This document shows, in pieces, positions 36,993-45,782 of a stretch of 64,000 nt of DNA (its first letter is position 1; each line of letters begins with the position of its first letter). The position numbers and the translations under genes are program-made. A model generated the notes under the pieces. That model did no database searches, was not told where the DNA came from, and was given only the letters and a program-made list of their open reading frames with translations. Origin of the DNA: an uncultured Bacteroidales bacterium (GTDB lineage Bacteria; Bacteroidota; Bacteroidia; Bacteroidales; Tenuifilaceae); NCBI GenBank assembly GCA_937926785.1, contig CALBBQ010000005.1, positions 62,001-126,000 of the forward strand, given 5' to 3'.

Positions 36993-37802
36993 TTATAGTT
37001 CAACACCTTCGTCGGGATCAGAACCCGTGTACTCCCGTACTATCCCTCTCTTAGATTTCCTGATGAAATCTAAGATGAGCTCACGTTCCGGAGTTGCCTC
37101 AATGTTCGCCTCGATGTAGGCCAAGGCCTGGCTCACATTCATCCCCTTGTTATAAAGATTGCGGTATATTTCCTGTATTACTCCAATTTGTTGAGGAGTG
37201 AACCCCCTGCGGCGTAGCCCTACCAGATTGATTCCGGCAAAGGTAAGGGGTTCGCGTGCGGCAATGATGAACGGAGGGATATCCTTGTTCACCTTTGAAC
37301 CACCCTGAATCATCACATGGGCTCCAATGCGTTCAAACTGGTGAACCAAAACGTGTGCGCTCAGTATGGCATGGTCATCAATTTCTACTTCACCCGCAAT
37401 CTGAGTTCCATTACCAATAATGATATGATTTTTCAGAATGCAGTCGTGAGCTATATGGGAGTAGGCCATGAGCAAACAATTACTACCCACAACGGTTTTA
37501 CCACGGGAGGCAGTTCCGCGGTTTACAGTTGCGCATTCGCGAACGGTTGTATTATCGCCAATTTCTGCAGTGGTTTCTTCTCCCCTGAACTTTAAATCCT
37601 GTGGGATTGCCGAAATAACTGCGCCCGGAAATATCCGGCAGTTTTTACCAATTCGCGCACCATCCATGATGGTTACGTTTGGACCAATCCATGTACCATC
37701 GCCAATCACCACGTTACCTGCGATGTAAGTAAAGGGGCCAATAGTAACATCCTTGCCAATCTGTGCATCGGGATGTATGAATGTGTTGCTATGTTGTGTC
37801 AT
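36993..37802 (-). CDS. lpxA: UDP-N-acetylglucosamine O-acyltransferase LpxA
   Basis: First enzyme of lipid A synthesis. 269 residues: a left-handed beta-helix of hexapeptide repeats (IHPDAQIGKDVTIGPFTYIAG ... IGDGTWIGPNVTIMDGARIG), the catalytic His in LLMAYSHIAHDCILKNHIIIGNG, FAGINLVGLRRRGF, and a C-terminal helical domain with IQEIYRNLYNKG. Its ATG overlaps the lpxC/fabZ stop (TAATG). Order lpxD, lpxC/fabZ, lpxA is conserved in Bacteroidota. Confidence 0.97.
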   Translation of the reverse strand: MTQHSNTFIHPDAQIGKDVTIGPFTYIAGNVVIGDGTWIGPNVTIMDGARIGKNCRIFPGAVISAIPQDLKFRGEETTAEIGDNTTVRECATVNRGTASRGKTVVGSNCLLMAYSHIAHDCILKNHIIIGNGTQIAGEVEIDDHAILSAHVLVHQFERIGAHVMIQGGSKVNKDIPPFIIAAREPLTFAGINLVGLRRRGFTPQQIGVIQEIYRNLYNKGMNVSQALAYIEANIEATPERELILDFIRKSKRGIVREYTGSDPDEGVEL

Positions 37803-39199
37803 TATTCCTTAACTTTAGTTATTTGTGCCATTAGTATCCCTTCCATAACCAGTTGGTCACCCACAAAAGCCTGTCCGGTCATGTTAGCAATTCCCCTGCG
37901 AATGGGTTCGTTTAGGAAGCATTTAAAAAGAATCGTATCGCCCGGAACCACCTTTCGCTTAAAGCGAACCTGATCAATTTTCAGGAAATAGGTAAGATAG
38001 TTTTCTGGGTCAGGAACAGTATTCAGGACCAGTATTCCACCGGTTTGAGCCATAGCCTCTACCTGCAGCACACCCGGCATAACGGGTTCGTCGGGGAAGT
38101 GACCAACAAAGAATGCCTCGTTCATGGTTACATTTTTCATCCCCACAACGGTGGTACCATCCATTGATAGGATCTTATCAATCAGAAGGAAAGGAGGGCG
38201 ATGAGGAAGAATCTTCATGATCTGGTTAACATCCATTAAAGGGGGCTTGTTTGGATCATACTCCGGAGGGGTAGGCTTTAGCCGTTCCTGCTTATAGTGT
38301 TTCCTGAGCACCTTGGCAAATTCAGTGTTAGCCCTATGCCCTGGACGCATGGCAATAATTTTTCCCTTAATTCGTACTCCAACCAGAGCAAAATCACCCA
38401 CAATGTCCAAAAGCTTATGACGAGCAGGCTCATTGTCGAAATGCAAGTCGAGGTTGTTCAGTATTCCCTCGGGTTTTACCCGTACGTGAGGCTTATTGAA
38501 CAGGTCTGCTATTCTATCGAGTTCATCCTGAGGAACTTCATGCTCCATGATGACAATAGCATTCTCTAAATCGCCACCCTTAATGAGGTTGTGTTTGAGT
38601 AACACTTCCAGTTCATGGAAAAACACAAAAGTACGACAGGGGGCTATTTGTTCCGGGAATTCCTCAATGGAGTTCATTTTAGCGTACTGATGGCCAAGAA
38701 CTTTGGAGTTGTAATCGACCATCACATCCACGCTAAACTTTTCATCGGGGTAGATAACAATCTCAATATTGTTTTTTTCATCGGCGTAAACCATTTTCTC
38801 TTTAACAACCAAATAGTTACGTTCAGCGCCCTGTTCAACAGTACCAACCCGGGCGATGGCCTCAACAAAGTGTTTTGAGCTGCCATCCATTATGGGCATT
38901 TCCGGCCCATTAACCTGAACAATGGCATTATCGATTCCCATTCCATAAAGGGCAGCCATCATGTGCTCAATGGTGCTTATGCGCACATTCTTTACCGCAA
39001 TGGTTGTCCCCCTGGAGGTATCCACCACGTTATCGGCAATGGCCTCAATCCTGGGTTGCCCCTCTAAGTCGATACGCTGAAAAACGATACCTGTATTTAC
39101 CTCGGCTGGGTGAATGGAAACCTCAACATCGGCTCCGGTGTGCAACCCTTTACCGGTAAGCGACACTACCTGGCTTATAGTACGTTGCTTGTCTGACAT
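37802..39199 (-). CDS. lpxC/fabZ: Bifunctional LpxC deacetylase / FabZ dehydratase
   Basis: 465-residue fusion characteristic of Bacteroidota. Residues 1-310: zinc-dependent UDP-3-O-acyl-GlcNAc deacetylase (LTGKGLHTGADVEVSIHPA; IEHMMAALYGMGIDNA; metal ligands in HKLLDIVGDFAL; GHRANTEFAK). Residues about 320-465: beta-hydroxyacyl-ACP dehydratase FabZ (IMKILPHRPPFLLIDKIL; active site GHFPDEPVMPGVLQVEAMAQTGG). The fusion couples lipid A commitment to supply or competition for hydroxyacyl-ACP. It overlaps lpxA by one base and follows lpxD after a small terminator. Confidence 0.97.
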   Translation of the reverse strand: MSDKQRTISQVVSLTGKGLHTGADVEVSIHPAEVNTGIVFQRIDLEGQPRIEAIADNVVDTSRGTTIAVKNVRISTIEHMMAALYGMGIDNAIVQVNGPEMPIMDGSSKHFVEAIARVGTVEQGAERNYLVVKEKMVYADEKNNIEIVIYPDEKFSVDVMVDYNSKVLGHQYAKMNSIEEFPEQIAPCRTFVFFHELEVLLKHNLIKGGDLENAIVIMEHEVPQDELDRIADLFNKPHVRVKPEGILNNLDLHFDNEPARHKLLDIVGDFALVGVRIKGKIIAMRPGHRANTEFAKVLRKHYKQERLKPTPPEYDPNKPPLMDVNQIMKILPHRPPFLLIDKILSMDGTTVVGMKNVTMNEAFFVGHFPDEPVMPGVLQVEAMAQTGGILVLNTVPDPENYLTYFLKIDQVRFKRKVVPGDTILFKCFLNEPIRRGIANMTGQAFVGDQLVMEGILMAQITKVKE

Positions 39200-39225
39200 C
39201 TGTACCTGTATTTGTTAAACAATAA

Positions 39226-39244
39226 AAGACGCCAAAAGCGTCTT
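39226..39244 (-). terminator. Hairpin between lpxD and lpxC/fabZ
   Basis: AAGACGC/GCGTCTT with a 5-base loop, followed by TTATTG on the minus strand (arm itself ends in TT). It would terminate or attenuate transcription coming from lpxD. Confidence 0.6.
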
Positions 39245-39253
39245 ATGCTAAGA

Positions 39254-40300
39254 TTATGGATTGATTCTATTTTTCAACTCCTCAATGGTGCGTTCCAGCT
39301 CATTAATCTTATTCATTAGCTCCGGCAGGTTCTTATAAACAGCCATGGAACGGCGTTGCTTGCTGATCTCGTTAGCGGGGCTACCCAAAACAATGACGCC
39401 GGGTTTACGAATATCGCCCGATATACCTGCCTGTGCACCTGCCTTAACGCCATCAGCTATCTTAACATGCGGGCTAACACCCACCTGGCCGCCAAACATA
39501 CAGTTTTTACCTATCTTGGTGGAACCTGCAACTCCACTTTGTGCTGCCATCACGGTGTTTTCACCAACTTCTACATTATGAGCAATGTGAACATGATCGT
39601 CTATCTTAACTCCCTTCCTGAGAATTGTTGAACCCATAGTGGCTCGGTCAACTGTTGCATTTGCTCCAATTTCAACATAATCCTCAATAATTACATTGCC
39701 TATCTGAGGGATTTTCTTATAGTTAGTTTCCTCGCTCGAAGCAAAGCCAAAGCCATCGGCCCCGATGATAGCTCCTCCATGAATAATGCAGTTGTTCCCA
39801 ATAACGCATTCCTCATATATAACCACTCCGGGGTATAGAATGGTATTATCGCCAACTTTTACCCTTGGGCCAATGTAAACCTGCGGATAAATTTTTACGT
39901 TATTACCTAAAACAACATCCTCGGCAATATATGTGAAAGCACCTATGTAAGGTTCTTTCCCGATTTTCGCACTTTTATGAATGAAAGAGGGCTCCTCAAC
40001 ACCACTCTTGGGCTGCTTTGATTGTGCATACAGGGTTAGCAGTGAGGCAAATGCTTCATAGGCATTCTTTACCCTAATGAGAGTTGCCTCAACCGGCTGT
40101 TCGGGAGTAAAATCCTCGTTTACCAGAACAATAGATGCTTTGGTAGAATATATATAAGGTGTGTATTTTGGATTTGCCAGGAATGCCAACGAACCGGGAA
40201 ATCCCTCTTCAATCTTGGAAACGGTAGTTACCTTAACGTTGGGATCGCCCTCAACCTTGCCACCCAAGTACCCTGCAATAATCTGTGCTGTAAATTCCAT
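39254..40300 (-). CDS. lpxD: UDP-3-O-acylglucosamine N-acyltransferase LpxD
   Basis: Third lipid A enzyme, adding the N-linked hydroxyacyl chain. 348 residues: uridine-binding N-domain ([41 protein letters not shown]), a hexapeptide beta-helix ([19 protein letters not shown] onward), catalytic His in [28 protein letters not shown], and a C-terminal coiled helix ([16 protein letters not shown]). A -7 box lies at 40324-40331, so it may be transcribed independently of the HD gene 41 bases upstream. Confidence 0.97.
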   Translation of the reverse strand: MEFTAQIIAGYLGGKVEGDPNVKVTTVSKIEEGFPGSLAFLANPKYTPYIYSTKASIVLVNEDFTPEQPVEATLIRVKNAYEAFASLLTLYAQSKQPKSGVEEPSFIHKSAKIGKEPYIGAFTYIAEDVVLGNNVKIYPQVYIGPRVKVGDNTILYPGVVIYEECVIGNNCIIHGGAIIGADGFGFASSEETNYKKIPQIGNVIIEDYVEIGANATVDRATMGSTILRKGVKIDDHVHIAHNVEVGENTVMAAQSGVAGSTKIGKNCMFGGQVGVSPHVKIADGVKAGAQAGISGDIRKPGVIVLGSPANEISKQRRSMAVYKNLPELMNKINELERTIEELKNRINP

Positions 40301-40323
40301 ATTAACCTTTTGTGAACAATCTG

Positions 40324-40331
40324 CAAAACTA
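40324..40331 (-). promoter_or_regulatory. -7 box of lpxD
   Basis: Minus-strand TAGTTTTG, an exact match to TAnnTTTG, 23 bases before the lpxD ATG; no TTG -33 at normal spacing. Confidence 0.45.
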
Positions 40332-40341
40332 AATAATTAAT

Positions 40342-41595
40342 CTAAATACCCCTAAGCTGTTTAGGGTAACAAAGGAAAAATTTTTTTGTTTCGTTTGAAA
40401 GTGCTTTAGCATTGAGCATATCCGAGGCATCAGCGATATCGAGAAGCTGTCCGTTGTTGAACAGGATTTTAATGGACTCCTCGCCTGGCTGGTAGGCGTT
40501 GATGCTAATGCTATCGGTAAAAACAAAATATTCGAAACTGTTTGCCAACTCGGGGAAAACATCTTTAAAATGACGTGTCAGATTATTTACATACACCCCG
40601 TCGAAAGCAGAACTCTTTAGCTCAACACTTGGAAGCCTCCGCAATACAACCATCTGGGCCAGGGTTGCCAGAACCTTGTCGGGGTGTGCAGCCCATTGCT
40701 TGGCAGCCACCATGATATCGGCATCATCGATTGATGCAAACTGCATAAGAGGGAAGGGAATGCCGGTGCCAGCCGGCATAAAGTCCTGGGGCGATAGACG
40801 GTTTGATAGCAGGTACATCAATGAGTCGCCACAAAACAAATTCTCCTTGATACGAAGCAGCTCCTTGGCTCGCTCCAGTAGCTTAATCAATGTCTGCTCA
40901 GCAGCAACAACCGTTTTGTGCAAATAAACCTGCCAGTACATGAGCCTGCGGGCAATCAGAAACTTTTCAATGGAGTAGATGCCTTTTGACTCCACCACCA
41001 GGCTGTCGTTTACCACGTTTAGCATCTTTATTATTCGCTCCGTACCAATAATCCCCTCGGACACTCCGGTATAAAAGCTATCGCGCTTTAGGTAGTCCAT
41101 CCGATCCATATCCAGCTGCCCTGAAATGAGTTGGTGTAGAAAGTGCCTCGGGTAGTGGTCCTCAAAAATATCAATGGCTAGCGACAGACGTCCGTTGAAT
41201 TCGTTGTTTAGCTGTTGCAAAAAGCAGCGGCTTAGGTGCTCGTGGCTAATGCCGTTGGCAATGACGTGTTCAAGGGCATGGGAGAAAGGCCCGTGTCCTA
41301 TATCGTGGAGCAGGATGGCGACAGCAGCAGCCTCGGCCTCGGCCTCAGATATATGGTTTCCCTTACTCCTTAGGGTTTCAATGGCCAGATCGACAAGGTG
41401 CATTGCGCCTATGGCGTGCTGAAAGCGGGAGTGGGTTGCACCGGGATACACCAGGTAGCTCAGACCAAGCTGTTTAATATTCCGAAGCCTTTGAAAAAAG
41501 GGGTGCTCAATTAGATCAAATATCAGCGGATGGCTAATGCTGATGAAGCCATGAACCGGATCGTTTACGATTTTCTTTTTATTAGTCCCATTCAT
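40342..41595 (-). CDS. HD-domain phosphohydrolase (dNTPase-like)
   Basis: 417 residues of the HD superfamily related to dGTPases/SAMHD1-like enzymes. Metal motif: HSRFQHAIGAMHLVDLA (first His), AVAILLHDIGHGPFSHALEH (HD pair) and LISGQLDMDRMDYLKRDSFYTG (fourth Asp). N-terminal IVNDPVHGFISI is typical. The protein is a standard Bacteroidota neighbour of lpxD. Substrate is not known; nucleotide triphosphate hydrolysis is the family expectation. It starts 56 bases after the siaC3 stop, with a strong terminator between. Confidence 0.88.
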   Translation of the reverse strand: MNGTNKKKIVNDPVHGFISISHPLIFDLIEHPFFQRLRNIKQLGLSYLVYPGATHSRFQHAIGAMHLVDLAIETLRSKGNHISEAEAEAAAVAILLHDIGHGPFSHALEHVIANGISHEHLSRCFLQQLNNEFNGRLSLAIDIFEDHYPRHFLHQLISGQLDMDRMDYLKRDSFYTGVSEGIIGTERIIKMLNVVNDSLVVESKGIYSIEKFLIARRLMYWQVYLHKTVVAAEQTLIKLLERAKELLRIKENLFCGDSLMYLLSNRLSPQDFMPAGTGIPFPLMQFASIDDADIMVAAKQWAAHPDKVLATLAQMVVLRRLPSVELKSSAFDGVYVNNLTRHFKDVFPELANSFEYFVFTDSISINAYQPGEESIKILFNNGQLLDIADASDMLNAKALSNETKKFFLCYPKQLRGI

Positions 41596-41602
41596 AAAAA
41601 AC

Positions 41603-41623
41603 TATCACCCCCGTGGGGTGATA
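41603..41623 (-). terminator. Terminator of the siaC4-siaC3 pair
   Basis: TATCACCCC/GGGGTGATA stem, 3-base loop, then GTTTTTTAT on the minus strand. It ends the two-gene SiaC transcript before the HD gene. Confidence 0.85.
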
Positions 41624-41650
41624 AAAATCCATAACCACATTTTTTTCGGG

Positions 41651-42040
41651 TTACTTGCCCTTAATCTCCACCAGGTTAAAATCCACCTTATTAATTAAAG
41701 CCTTATAATCGTTCCCAGCAAAGTAGATATCCTCATCGTCCTCCTCGAAGTACCAGTTTATCGTAACCTTCTTGCCTGTATCCACCGCTAATTTTTCAAA
41801 CTTTTTCATGATGTCAAAAATTCTCTTGGAAGAACTGGTGTTGAAATACTCAAACTTAAGATGAACAATGGTTTCAGGCTTGGGGTTCATAGCATACTCA
41901 TCTATCCACCGGAGTATGGGTTGATAGAAATCTATCACGTTTTCGGGAATCGATCGTCCTTCCATGCGGATTACGCCCGTATCGGGATCAAAGTTGATGT
42001 AAGGGGTGGTTGCAGTTTCTCTTAGCTCATACTTTTGCAT
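41651..42040 (-). CDS. SiaC-family regulatory phosphoprotein (DUF1987), paralog 3
   Basis: 129 residues from the ATG at 42040 (an upstream TTG at 42067 is less likely). Core: TTPYINFDPDTGVIRMEGRSIPENVIDFYQPILRWIDEY, FEYFNTSSSKRIFDIM, INWYFEEDDEDIYFAGNDYK. It keeps threonine in the phospho-loop, Thr68, matching by position and context the residue phosphorylated in Pseudomonas SiaC. It is second in a two-gene transcript, 44 bases after paralog 4, and has no kinase gene beside it; the siaB gene at 26849 is the only candidate in the window. Confidence 0.85.
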   Translation of the reverse strand: MQKYELRETATTPYINFDPDTGVIRMEGRSIPENVIDFYQPILRWIDEYAMNPKPETIVHLKFEYFNTSSSKRIFDIMKKFEKLAVDTGKKVTINWYFEEDDEDIYFAGNDYKALINKVDFNLVEIKGK

Positions 42041-42084
42041 AACCTGCGAGTTTACATGAATTAACAAGGTTGTTATAAATGTAA

Positions 42085-42594
42085 CTACGAAAATTCCTGT
42101 AGTATTTGGTACTCATCTCCATGACCATTCCGAACTATGGCATCCCAGTATCGGTATGATATGATGGCTTCAGAGCCCGTTTTCTTACTACGTATTTTAA
42201 CCTTCCGGGTGCGCTCCTTTTCAACATCCTCCTCCAGAAACTCAAAAGGCAACTCAAAAATCGATTCAAAATCCTTTCCGAGTTGGAGTACCGCTTCATC
42301 TTCCTGCTCGTAACGCCACCGAACTACCACCTGCGTGTTTTTGCCGTGCACCTCCTCGAGTTGCCTTAAAATCTCACTTATATACTTGTTGGAGCTACTG
42401 TTAGAGTATTCCAGGAATATGGTAACCTGCGTAGTGGGTGCCGGTTTGGAACAGTAGCCCTCCAGCCATTCCAGGATTGGCTGCCAAAAACTGAAGGGAT
42501 CCTCCGTTATTGAACGCCCCTCGATTTCCAGTATCCCATCCTCGGTAAAACTCACATACGGACAATCCTGTGTTCTCTCAACAAGTATTCCCAT
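42085..42594 (-). CDS. SiaC-family regulatory phosphoprotein (DUF1987), long paralog 4
   Basis: 169 residues. Residues 1-125 are a diverged SiaC domain (CPYVSFTEDGILEIEGRSITEDPFSFWQPILEWLEGY; LEYSNSSSNKYISEIL; VRWRYEQEDEAVLQLGKDFES) with Ser66 at the presumed phosphosite. Residues 126-169 are an extra tail absent from the other three copies: a highly charged stretch (EKERTRKVKIRSKKTG) and an aromatic segment (ISYRYWDAIVRNGHGDEY). The tail could be a binding or localisation extension. It is the promoter-proximal gene of the pair. Confidence 0.8.
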   Translation of the reverse strand: MGILVERTQDCPYVSFTEDGILEIEGRSITEDPFSFWQPILEWLEGYCSKPAPTTQVTIFLEYSNSSSNKYISEILRQLEEVHGKNTQVVVRWRYEQEDEAVLQLGKDFESIFELPFEFLEEDVEKERTRKVKIRSKKTGSEAIISYRYWDAIVRNGHGDEYQILQEFS

Positions 42595-42631
42595 TTACAA
42601 AGCGGATTAGCTAAATCCTAAACTATTTCTC

Positions 42632-42663
42632 CAAATGTATTAAAAAAAAAGAACGTAAGCAAA
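42632..42663 (-). promoter_or_regulatory. Promoter of the siaC4-siaC3 pair
   Basis: Minus strand: TTTG (42663-42660), 20-base spacer, TACATTTG (42639-42632). Both boxes match the Bacteroidetes consensus, 38 bases before the ATG. Confidence 0.8.
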
Positions 42664-42705
42664 TGCTTTTTGACGGTTGGGCAATCTTTGTTTACATAAA
42701 TAGGA

Positions 42706-44145
42706 TTATTGGCTCTTTAGATACTCTATGGCAGATTTTAATGGAACCAACCTTAGTATGAAAATTGAAGCTAAAACCAACCCGACAGAAACCAGGTAAC
42801 CACTTATTGTTTCTCCTATAAGGGATATGGAGAGAAATGTAATAGCAAATGCCAAAGTTATGTATGCTAAAAGCTTAAGGGTTACTTGCTTTCTAATTTG
42901 TATTTTAAATCTCCTAAAAAAATAAACCCCTTGCAAAGTTGAAGCAAGGAAATTAACCCCAAGATTTGCTGCAGCCGCACCCGTTACACCATGGCGAGGG
43001 ATAACGTAAAATTGCAACAAGATATTAGCAATTACAGCTATAAGCGAAATCCGACAAAGAAGCCAAATGTCGCCTTTGGCGGTTAATGCTGTTCCAAACA
43101 GGTACCCTGTTGAAACAAAAATAAATGAACCCATTAGGAACTGCATAACTACAGACGAAATATGAACATGCTCAACGTAAAGGATATCCATAATGGAATG
43201 ACCAAAAAAGATTGTGGGAACTGCAACCAGAATAACCGGGATAACCATTAGCTGCAACGAAAAATTGAAAATATCGGACAAACCCTTACCCTCACTAATC
43301 ATTCTGGAATATATTGGCAGCATTAAGCTGGCAAATAGATAGGGGTACATGTTAAATGCATCAAACAGCCTGAACGCTTGTGCATAAATGCCTGCAGAGG
43401 TTGCTCCATCATTGGACAACCTTTCGATTAACACCGTGTCTATCCTACTGTAAAGGGTCATCAGGAGAACAAGCATAGCAAAAGGGAACCCCTTTCGCAT
43501 CAAAGAATAAGTGTTGTTCAAGCCAAACCCAAATTGAATCTTAGCCTTATACTTACTAAATAGAAGATTAACGGCAATTATGAGCGTAGCCAGATATGCA
43601 GCAGTTTGGCTAAACGCAAACACCTCCACGCAAAAGCCAATCTTTAATGGTGTCCATAAAAATATGGATAGTATAGCTATGAGGAAGGCCTTATCGGTAA
43701 TACTTAAAATGCTATCCAACCTAAACAGCTGCAAACCGTTGATGTTTGAACGAACAAAAAGCACAAGCGATGCTAAAACCTGATTCAGGGAGAGAATGAC
43801 AAGAAGCGTTATGTGCCTGTTGCTAAATTGGAATAAGCCGGCCATCAAAAAGGTAACTACCAGGTAAATTATCGCTAAAAAAAGTTTTATTGCAGCAAGG
43901 TTAGCCAGATGCAAAGACACAGTATTTGGATAAAAGCTAACCTCACGGTTATTGAAGTTGGTTATACCCATATCCAGAATGAACCCAAAGAGAATTGAGA
44001 AGTTAAACATGGCGAAGAAAAGCCCATACTCCTCAGCACCTAGGGTTATCTGCACATTCCTGTCGATGGCAAATATCCATACTGGCTTAACTATGGCATT
44101 CAAAAAAAGCAGCAGTAAAAGATTGGTGGCAAAAATCTTTTTCAT
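42706..44145 (-). CDS. Wzx-type polysaccharide flippase (MOP superfamily)
   Basis: 479-residue polytopic inner-membrane protein with about 12-14 hydrophobic helices, consistent with the polysaccharide transporter (RfbX/Wzx) family. Typical pieces are LFFAMFNFSILFGFILDMGITNFNNREVS near the N-terminus, a central MRKGFPFAMLVLLMTLYSRIDTVLIERLSNDGATSAGIYAQAFRLFDAF, and GVTGAAAANLGVNFLASTLQGVYFF in the second half. It would flip lipid-linked glycan repeat units. No glycan biosynthesis cluster surrounds it, so its substrate is unknown. Confidence 0.85.
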   Translation of the reverse strand: MKKIFATNLLLLLFLNAIVKPVWIFAIDRNVQITLGAEEYGLFFAMFNFSILFGFILDMGITNFNNREVSFYPNTVSLHLANLAAIKLFLAIIYLVVTFLMAGLFQFSNRHITLLVILSLNQVLASLVLFVRSNINGLQLFRLDSILSITDKAFLIAILSIFLWTPLKIGFCVEVFAFSQTAAYLATLIIAVNLLFSKYKAKIQFGFGLNNTYSLMRKGFPFAMLVLLMTLYSRIDTVLIERLSNDGATSAGIYAQAFRLFDAFNMYPYLFASLMLPIYSRMISEGKGLSDIFNFSLQLMVIPVILVAVPTIFFGHSIMDILYVEHVHISSVVMQFLMGSFIFVSTGYLFGTALTAKGDIWLLCRISLIAVIANILLQFYVIPRHGVTGAAAANLGVNFLASTLQGVYFFRRFKIQIRKQVTLKLLAYITLAFAITFLSISLIGETISGYLVSVGLVLASIFILRLVPLKSAIEYLKSQ

Positions 44146-44257
44146 CCAGTTGATTTTGCTATATGCTGACTTTTGCGCAATTTAAGGTATTTGACTTAAA
44201 AATTTAGCGATGATAACAGGAAAATGGCGAATTACGTTAAAAAAGATTAATTGAGTA

Positions 44258-44287
44258 TTGCATTATAATTGAAATTGATTATTTTTG
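44258..44287 (+). promoter_or_regulatory. Promoter of the initiator tRNA
   Basis: TTG at 44258-44260, 19-base spacer, TATTTTTG at 44280-44287; ends 16 bases before the tRNA 5' end. Confidence 0.7.
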
Positions 44288-44303
44288 CACTCGAAAATCG
44301 TAT

Positions 44304-44376
<73 letters not shown>

Positions 44377-44380
44377 CTAA

Positions 44381-44411
44381 AAACCCCGCCTAATGCGGGG
44401 TTTATTTTTTT
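44381..44411 (+). terminator. Terminator of the initiator tRNA
   Basis: AAACCCCGC/GCGGGGTTT stem with a 5-base loop followed by ATTTTTT, 5 bases after the tRNA. Confidence 0.9.
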
Positions 44412-44483
44412 CTACATGCATTCAGTTTGTGTGATTTATAGTTTCACCGCATCCTTACACTATTTGCATTCTTTTGAACACAA

Positions 44484-44506
44484 AAAAGTCAAAACAGTTG
44501 ACTTTT
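44484..44506. repeat. Inverted repeat before the outer-membrane protein gene
   Basis: AAAAGTCAA/TTGACTTTT, perfect 9-base arms with a 5-base spacer, 48 bases before the ATG at 44554. Possible operator or leader hairpin. Otherwise 44412-44553 shows nothing I recognise. Confidence 0.4.
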
Positions 44507-44553
44507 GCCTCAATTAGGTTTAACTTGTTTTACAAATCCAAACTAACCAAACC

Positions 44554-45681
44554 ATGAATAAACTCCTAATTGTACTTGTTTTACTTGCATGCCAAGTATT
44601 ACATGCTCAGGAGAATGTTACCATTAAGTTCATCAGACCATCAAAATTTCAGGGTTCTGCTGTAAAAATCCGAATCCTCATAAATGGTAACGAGTACTTG
44701 ATAAAGAATGGAACCGAGATCTCCGTTAACATTCCCCATGATTACGTTAAGCCCCTGGCTATAGAGGCTAAAGCCGGTGGCGCAAGCCAAACGTACAGGC
44801 TCAGGGCCATACCCGAAGAGAAATACGTTTTTGAAACGGGGTTCGAATTTAAGGGCATCTACCTGAAATTACTGGAGGGTAAAGAGTTAGCCGTGGGGGA
44901 AGTGATTCAAAAGGTAGATTCCGCTAAGGCCGGAGGAGAATGGGAAACTAAGCTAAAGGTTGACCGCGATGGAAAAGCCGCAGGCTTCACCATTCAACGA
45001 ATTGATGAATCGGAGGCCATCAGGCAGGAGTGGCTTGCAAGGGGCGGAAGGATTAAAAATGAGTCAGTCTCGTTTACAGGTACCTATTTTGGTATGAAAC
45101 TGAAAGATTTCAACACACGTGTTGATGGCTATGGCGGTGGTTTATCAACTGCACAGAATTGGATTAACCTGAAAATACCCGAATATAAAACCGGCATTTC
45201 CACCTGGAACAGCTTTAGCTACGGATGGAGCCTCGATATGCTTATTTACAGGTACAAATTGGATGTGAACATTGAAGGGGGTAGCATGAACATGTCGGTT
45301 CTAACTCTCTCATACCCTATTGCAGCAAACCTGGGCTGGACCTTTGGAATTGGCAAGTTCCTTGACCCCGGGAACTGGAAGGGTGTTGCGCTTACACTCA
45401 AGTATAGGCCTTCGCTAACCCTAAACCTGGTAAGTACAAGTTCAACAATGGAATTTTCGGCACCATTGAATACTACCCAAACCGACTATAACAGCGACAC
45501 CAATGCCAGCTTTAACCTCGGTGGTGTTGGTGTTGACTTTGAGTTTTCAAATTTCACGGCAACAATGAATAAGCTGGCACCAATGCCTAAGACCAAGTTT
45601 TCGTTCTTTGTACTACCACCCGTTGGCGATACGCCCCTCTTTATCTCCATAGGTGTTGGTATATCCTGGTACTCAAGGTAA
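44554..45681 (+). CDS. Unknown secreted, probably outer-membrane protein
   Basis: 375 residues, family not recognised. Signal peptide ends VLHAQ (about residue 19). Residues 20-100 (VTIKFIRPSKFQGSAVKIRILING) resemble a beta-sandwich found ahead of lipoprotein or peptidase domains. The rest is rich in alternating hydrophobic/polar strands (LTLKYRPSLTLNL, VGVDFEFSNFTATMNK) and ends SIGVGISWYSR, an aromatic-terminated strand as in small beta-barrels. It is flanked by terminators on both sides, so it is monocistronic. Confidence 0.7.
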   Translation: MNKLLIVLVLLACQVLHAQENVTIKFIRPSKFQGSAVKIRILINGNEYLIKNGTEISVNIPHDYVKPLAIEAKAGGASQTYRLRAIPEEKYVFETGFEFKGIYLKLLEGKELAVGEVIQKVDSAKAGGEWETKLKVDRDGKAAGFTIQRIDESEAIRQEWLARGGRIKNESVSFTGTYFGMKLKDFNTRVDGYGGGLSTAQNWINLKIPEYKTGISTWNSFSYGWSLDMLIYRYKLDVNIEGGSMNMSVLTLSYPIAANLGWTFGIGKFLDPGNWKGVALTLKYRPSLTLNLVSTSSTMEFSAPLNTTQTDYNSDTNASFNLGGVGVDFEFSNFTATMNKLAPMPKTKFSFFVLPPVGDTPLFISIGVGISWYSR

Positions 45682-45703
45682 AAAAGAGAAAACGACAGAA
45701 GGA

Positions 45704-45733
45704 AAGGTCGGGCCGTTGTCCGATCTTTTTTTT
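45704..45733 (+). terminator. Terminator after the outer-membrane protein gene
   Basis: AAGGTCGG/CCGATCTT stem (one G-T pair), 8-base loop, then TTTTTT, 22 bases after the stop. Confidence 0.8.
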
Positions 45734-45756
45734 ATTCCTGAACAACTAAATTTATT

Positions 45757-45764
45757 TAATTTTG
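45757..45764 (+). promoter_or_regulatory. -7 box of the hybrid kinase gene
   Basis: TAATTTTG, an exact TAnnTTTG match ending 18 bases before the ATG at 45783; no clear -33. Its position inside the TTG-opened longer frame supports the ATG as start. Confidence 0.5.
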
Positions 45765-45782
45765 AGAATCAAACAGCACTCG

